Source of the DNA: Prevotella ihumii | GTDB taxonomy: Bacteria > Bacteroidota > Bacteroidia > Bacteroidales > Bacteroidaceae | DNA length: 53,741 nt | Direction: 5' to 3' | NCBI RefSeq assembly: GCF_900155655.1 | Contig: NZ_LT707005.1 | Location: 37,929-91,669 of the forward strand | Shown here: positions 53,687 to 53,741 of the stretch, in pieces | Position numbering within the stretch: the first letter of the stretch is position 1 | Layout of the letters: every line of letters starts with the position of its first letter | Position numbers and translations under genes: made by a program | The notes under the pieces: generated by a model | Told to the model about the DNA's origin: nothing | The model's database searches: none | Seen by the model: the letters and a program-made list of their open reading frames with translations, nothing else

Positions 53687-53741
53687 CCCAAATCGGTCGT
53701 TAGACTTCTTCGAGATTTGCGAGCTTATTTTGAGCTATTTT
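53682..53741 (+). repeat. MITE-like repeat type 1 (copy G, cut by window end)
   Basis: TTTAA (53682-53686) followed by CCCAAATCGGTCGTTAG and the family body to the window end. It sits inside the IS1634-like transposase gene. The tip contains an unoccupied perfect IS110 target. Confidence 0.82.

Larger units (their letters stand above)
53333..53741 (+). mobile_element. IS1634-like (IS4-superfamily) element, left part
   Basis: Starts CCCAAGTTTAACGGG immediately after CTTAA (53328-53332), the same tip and target pattern as the MITE family. It carries the start of a transposase gene and is itself interrupted by a MITE at 53682. Its right end lies outside the window. Confidence 0.7.

Noticed and set aside
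1..53741. tRNA, rRNA or other standard RNA genes
   Set aside because: Reading the gene-free stretches, I saw no cloverleaf-like or ribosomal sequence; a covariance-model scan would settle this.

Overview
The window looks like a chromosomal segment of a Prevotella-type member of the Bacteroidales. The evidence is a type IX secretion (Por) cluster, TonB-dependent receptors with carboxypeptidase-like N-terminal domains, an ECF sigma/FecR pair, a c-di-AMP phosphodiesterase of the 7TM-HD type, Bacteroidetes promoter boxes (TAnnTTTG), and purine-rich or AT-rich leaders instead of strong Shine-Dalgarno sites. The species is inferred, not proven.

Layout. 1-2131 is a mobile-element scar: the 3' end of an IS66 element that cut into an IS4-type transposase gene, then a decayed outer-membrane barrel gene. 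2248-6747 holds a TonB-dependent receptor and a surface lipoprotein. 7024-10368 is a stack of mobile DNA: a one-gene IS66-type element, a 29-bp IS110 remnant, a MITE-like repeat and a full IS110 element. 10454-17211 (minus strand) encodes an outer-membrane barrel and porN-porM-porL-porK-porP of the type IX secretion system. 17539-21366 (minus) has a prolyl oligopeptidase and a three-gene set (methyltransferase-like protein, cobalamin adenosyltransferase, DUF2795). 21683-31727 is housekeeping: priA, pgpH (minus), gltX, waaA, a zinc-ribbon membrane protein, trpS. 31827-33950 (minus) has a MalY/PatB-type PLP enzyme and a DUF3737 protein. 34764-39606 is an outer-membrane barrel / ECF sigma / FecR / TonB-receptor operon. 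39782-43009 has three uncharacterised proteins and malate dehydrogenase. 43289-44840 is a second IS110 copy inside another MITE. 45032-52361 has a FadL-like barrel, Xaa-Pro aminopeptidase and a tricorn-type protease. 52367-53741 is nested mobile DNA: MITEs, the 5' end of a second IS66 copy, and an IS1634-like element that is itself hit by a MITE.

Main discovery. The two 1349-bp IS110 elements sit at exactly the same position in the terminal inverted repeat of a roughly 190-bp MITE family. The 280-bp non-coding left end of the IS110 contains, after a Bacteroidetes-type promoter, a fold with the architecture of a bridge RNA. Its two internal loops carry four short guides that match, in the right order and strand sense, the left target (CTAACGACC), right target (CGATTT), element right end (ATAGAAAG) and element left end (CTCTAA). 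The second copy differs by one base in the left target guide, and that variant matches the MITE tip hit by the truncated third copy. This is a readable, apparently natural case of RNA-guided insertion of an IS110 into another mobile element's ends. Several unoccupied copies of the same target are present in the window.

The MITEs carry CCCAA-starting tips and 5-bp NTTAA target duplications. The IS1634-like element at the right edge starts with CCCAA after CTTAA, so that transposase family is a plausible driver. A second, unrelated repeat family (382 bp, two inverted copies plus a divergent core) carries repeated palindromes and has no assigned function. Three peptidases, the type IX secretion genes and two TonB receptor systems suggest a peptide-using, host-associated lifestyle (inference).
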